Positions 61,090 to 64,000 of a stretch of 64,000 nucleotides of DNA are shown here, one piece after another (the first letter of the stretch is position 1; every line of letters begins with the position of its first letter). The notes under the pieces are model-generated. The model did no database searches, had not been told where the DNA came from, and saw only the letters and a list, made by a program, of their open reading frames with translations. The translations under genes and the position numbers were made by a program. Source of the stretch: Flavobacteriaceae bacterium PS02336 (GTDB lineage Bacteria; Bacteroidota; Bacteroidia; Flavobacteriales; Flavobacteriaceae); the NCBI GenBank assembly GCA_029960065.1, contig JASCOF010000001.1:1240001-1304000 (forward strand), in the 5' to 3' direction.

Positions 61090-63206
61090 TATCTTACGAT
61101 TTCAGCCTTAATTACAGGCAATTTATTAATGTTTATACTTATTTGTCTGCCACGTAGTTTTAAAAAATCCCGCTGTACCAGTATATCTATTGTTTGCATT
61201 ACGGCCTTATGTTTGCTTTTATCAAATAGATGAAGTAAGTGCATTATATCTTGCGAGCGTGAGTCAGATATTTCCATCGTTTTATGAAAAACCTCCTTTT
61301 CAAAGTCCGTAAATAAACAATTTTGATCATTGTGGTAGGTGTAATTTTCGAGAATTTGACAATCTTTTAGTTTACATTTTACGGTCGAAATTTCCGGACT
61401 GGAATCGATGTATTGGATATTTGCTACAGTGCAATTGTCAAATGTACAGTCAACAAAACTTACACCTTTTAAAACTGTTGTATCTAAATGGCAGCTTTTA
61501 AAGTAACAGTTTAAAAAGACAGTATTTTTTATTTCAAATTCTTCAAATTTGATATTGAAAAAAGTTGTATCATAGATTGTCAGTTCTTCATAATTTCGGA
61601 CAAGTTTTTCGCGAAGTATAATATCGTAATTAAAGACCGAAATTGCTTGTAATTTGTTTTTAACATTATCTACTTTCTCCCAAAGGGAAAATTTGTTTTG
61701 CCTATTTTGAACTTTATAAGCTGTACAGGCTAAGTCAAGCATATAGAAGGAATAATCACGTTCAATTGTTTCAACGGATGCTTCACAGATAATTTCACCA
61801 ATCAAAATTCCAAATACAAAATCATTGATAAAACCAATTTGTGAATCGTCACGACCTTTACGATCTAAGAGTGCATGAGTAGCTAAAGTATCCACAAGAT
61901 TATCCAGAGTTGGTTTATCTTGTCCAGAATATAATGTCCTAGTATATTCCAGTAACTTGTAATTTTGATCTTTTATAATTTCTTTAAAAAATTCCTTTGA
62001 TTCAACGGTAATGTCAAATTCCAAAAGCATTTTGGCAACGTTTTTGAAAATTTCATATTGTTTTTCAATGGTGATAATTAAATGCTGTCTTTCCTGCTCA
62101 CGTTCCAGCATCCTGTCGAAGTATTCATTAATCAATAATTCAGGATTTTCAATTTGCATCACAAATTCTTCGTCGTCTATGTTTTTGAGATAAGTCAATA
62201 GCACAGGATTTGCTATATATTGTATAGGTACATTATGTTGCTTTGCAAGATCAAACCTAATTTGTCCTAGCCAATCTTTTATTTTAGGCTCTTTAATTGA
62301 AAAACGACTCACAGAAAAGCGGTCATCCCATTTCAAGAACCATTTTTCGAATTCTATACCATTAAAAATAGCCGTTTTTCTCGTAGTTAAAATAACTTTT
62401 GCATTATATTCTAATAACTGACCAATTGTATCTAGCATTGTTTCAATTTCGTCAAACCCTGATGAAATATCTATATTGCTGACATTTACTTTTTCCAATA
62501 GCTCATCAAAACCATCAATTATGAGTGGAATTCGACCTTTCTTAATTTCATTTATAACAAGCTCAGAATTTAATGTAGGAAATTCAATATCGATCTCATC
62601 AAGAAGAATGTATCTGAAGATTTTTGCTCCTCTATTTTTCGCCAGTTCAGTAAACAAAGGTGAAATTATTTTATCATCTTGATTTAATAAAATATTTAAA
62701 ATTTCGTAGGCAGCACAAGTTTTACCATAACCCGCGGCTGCCTCCAATATGATTAATTGTGGTTCAGGTCGCTGTAAAATTTTTAAAACATTATCTAATA
62801 GATCGTTTGATGAATCAGTAACATCGCCATCAAATAATTCGTAGGGGCTTCCTATATATTCATATTTAGATCCAAGCAAACTTTGAGTCTGCTTAAATAC
62901 GAAATCATCATACTTCTTTCTGAGTCTATTTTTGGTAGATTCGTATGAAAAAAAACTTTTGAAAAGCTCTAGTTCAACTTCATCTTCAGAGGTGTTGGAT
63001 TTTATATTTACTGCATAACCAAGTTCAGAATATTGGTCCTTAATTTTAGCTGATTTAATTAGCGTATCTTTTGAATTAGATAAAAGAATTATATCTACAC
63101 CAAAATACCTGCCTTTTTTGTATAAAAAAACAGCTAAATCATCGTGATCTTTTTTTGTTTCAAAACCATACGTAGAATATATCTTTTCAATCTTTTTAAT
63201 ATCCAT
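61089..63206 (-). CDS. NACHT-type STAND NTPase with unknown N-terminal domain and pentapeptide-like C-terminus
   Basis: Encodes 705 residues. Residues 1-110 form a small alpha/beta domain (FGVDIILLSNSKDTLIKS, ELGYAVNIKS) of unknown family. The NTPase core has Walker A EAAAGYGKT (155-163), Walker B IPLIIDGFDELLE (226-238) and a sensor VILTTRK (271-277), typical of NACHT proteins. Residues about 565-640 contain pentapeptide-like repeats (VLKGVSFVDCTFDNCTVANI; KCKLKDCQILENY), possibly the sensing part. No membrane segment or signal peptide. STAND NTPases of this kind are frequent anti-phage sensors. Paired here with a RelA/SpoT-domain gene. Confidence 0.87.
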   Translation of the reverse strand: MDIKKIEKIYSTYGFETKKDHDDLAVFLYKKGRYFGVDIILLSNSKDTLIKSAKIKDQYSELGYAVNIKSNTSEDEVELELFKSFFSYESTKNRLRKKYDDFVFKQTQSLLGSKYEYIGSPYELFDGDVTDSSNDLLDNVLKILQRPEPQLIILEAAAGYGKTCAAYEILNILLNQDDKIISPLFTELAKNRGAKIFRYILLDEIDIEFPTLNSELVINEIKKGRIPLIIDGFDELLEKVNVSNIDISSGFDEIETMLDTIGQLLEYNAKVILTTRKTAIFNGIEFEKWFLKWDDRFSVSRFSIKEPKIKDWLGQIRFDLAKQHNVPIQYIANPVLLTYLKNIDDEEFVMQIENPELLINEYFDRMLEREQERQHLIITIEKQYEIFKNVAKMLLEFDITVESKEFFKEIIKDQNYKLLEYTRTLYSGQDKPTLDNLVDTLATHALLDRKGRDDSQIGFINDFVFGILIGEIICEASVETIERDYSFYMLDLACTAYKVQNRQNKFSLWEKVDNVKNKLQAISVFNYDIILREKLVRNYEELTIYDTTFFNIKFEEFEIKNTVFLNCYFKSCHLDTTVLKGVSFVDCTFDNCTVANIQYIDSSPEISTVKCKLKDCQILENYTYHNDQNCLFTDFEKEVFHKTMEISDSRSQDIMHLLHLFDKSKHKAVMQTIDILVQRDFLKLRGRQISININKLPVIKAEIVR

Positions 63207-63560
63207 AAATAAACTATTCAGAATATGAAAAATAGAAAAAAAACTACTTTTAAAGTACAGGGTAATGAAATTTTTATTAACAATATGTTAACTATTGTTT
63301 AAGTACAACGTTAGTTTTTATAACTTGTTTTTAATTTAAAAACTATTAGAAAAACTGCTACACTCTGTAAAAATGAATATATGTTGGATTGTCAGCATTA
63401 AAATAATTCTCTAAAAGTAAAAGACAATTTTTAAAATCCCCTTTATTTTTTTTAAAAAATAAGTATGATATGAAGTCCAATTTTATTTCAATTATAAAAA
63501 TAGTATTAAATCTAATCCAGTTTTTATAATCGGATAACAGATTTCTTAAAAGACTTTTTT
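63207..63560. other. AT-rich intergenic region upstream of the NACHT operon
   Basis: No gene or clear hairpin seen. Must contain the minus-strand promoter of the NACHT/RelA-SpoT pair; no unambiguous -7 box was identified. Confidence 0.5.
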
Positions 63561-63965
63561 CTATCCTTCCTGATATTCTTCACTTTTTCTAACAGCTTCA
63601 TCTATTTCTTCTCTAGTTCGGTAGTCAACAGGAAAGGGCAGATGTGTCGGCAAATTAAAAAGTTCATAAGTAACTTCATCTGTGTAATCTATCGGAATAT
63701 TTTTAAAATGGGTTATTTCGGTTAAGGGAAATGAATTGTCAGAATTAATACTAAGTACAAAGCCTAGAGGAGGAAATGTCAATTCGTTCACTAATCCGTA
63801 TTTATTAGTATACATCGAAGTTAAACTGCGTATCTGTCCAAGATGATTAAGATACATAAAAATTCTAAATTTATCGGAAAGATTATTTTCGCTTGGATTT
63901 TTTAAAAAGTTCAATAATTCCGGTTCATCATCAGTAAAATTTGGATCGTTTATACATACAAACAT
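63561..63965 (-). CDS. Uncharacterised protein, possibly truncated by the window edge
   Basis: Encodes 134 residues from MFVCINDPNFTDDEPELLNF. The frame remains open upstream of this Met to the window end (SPLRFLKQILS precedes it), so the true start may lie outside. It is acidic and soluble, with ELTFPPLGFVLSINSDNSFP, ITHFKNIPIDYTDEVTYELF and LPTHLPFPVDYRTREEIDEA. No family recognised. It is separated by 350 bases from the NACHT gene on the same strand. Confidence 0.6.
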   Translation of the reverse strand: MFVCINDPNFTDDEPELLNFLKNPSENNLSDKFRIFMYLNHLGQIRSLTSMYTNKYGLVNELTFPPLGFVLSINSDNSFPLTEITHFKNIPIDYTDEVTYELFNLPTHLPFPVDYRTREEIDEAVRKSEEYQEG

Positions 63966-64000
63966 TGATAATATTTGCTTAAGAAATCTTAATGGAGAAA

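Overview
The window looks like part of a Flavobacterium-type chromosome (Bacteroidota). It is AT-rich, with A-rich leader regions instead of strong Shine-Dalgarno sites. At least one promoter matches the Bacteroidota TTTG / TAnnTTTG pattern. The gene content (contractile injection genes of the Bacteroidota type, DUF4833, HESTH-type secreted peptidase, many lipoproteins) is typical of that group. This is inference from the sequence alone; no rRNA or tRNA gene is present.

Region 1 (1-21732, minus strand) is one long operon-like run for an extracellular contractile injection system (eCIS, Afp/PVC/MAC-like). In transcription order it holds a Pvc16/DUF4255 tube-terminator protein, an unknown 280-aa protein, one sheath protein, two gp19-like tube proteins, a DUF5908 microprotein, a LysM/tube-hub protein, a VgrG-like spike, a PAAR tip, a gp25 baseplate protein, two very large baseplate-J-type proteins, a 1137-aa PKD-domain protein and a tape-measure protein. 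The distal end looks like a cargo module: a nucleotidyltransferase-fold protein, two tandem paralogues with glycosyltransferase-like features, and the start of a DUF4157 protein that runs out of the window. No AAA+ ATPase (Afp15) or recognisable tail fibre is visible; they may lie beyond position 1.

Region 2 (21733-36232) is ordinary metabolism and regulation. It has a secreted HESTH metallopeptidase-like protein and an HxlR regulator divergent from an SDR and an NTF2-like gene. A second SDR follows. Next is an operon preceded by a 26-codon leader peptide ending in five cysteine codons (PhyH dioxygenase, CDP-alcohol phosphatidyltransferase, GtrA-like protein, DUF4833). Last is an AraC regulator divergent from an oxidoreductase/hydrolase run that ends with a Nudix-derived regulator.

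Region 3 (36233-46986) is an accessory island. After about 1.1 kb of non-coding DNA come a membrane protein, a subtilisin-like protease with Asp at the oxyanion position, a secreted or outer-membrane protein, an overlapping 29-aa membrane microprotein, a patatin phospholipase interrupted by membrane segments, and another membrane protein. Opposing membrane-protein genes follow, one apparently frameshifted, and then a decayed IS6-family transposase. I consider the S8 protease-patatin-membrane cassette one of two candidate undescribed systems here.

Region 4 (46987-60198) carries a class-C beta-lactamase-like serine hydrolase and three large tandem Cys-type sulfatases, the first split by an in-frame TGA where its homologues have Trp. 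It also holds a 5'-truncated HlyD fragment and an S41 peptidase. The last two lie between two diverged direct copies of a 250-bp repeat that begins with a tRNA-3'-end-like sequence.

Region 5 (60199-64000, minus strand) holds a NACHT-type STAND NTPase overlapping by one base a RelA/SpoT-domain protein. This is the second candidate system, most simply read as a phage-sensing NTPase paired with a nucleotide-signalling effector. A partial unknown gene lies at the window edge.
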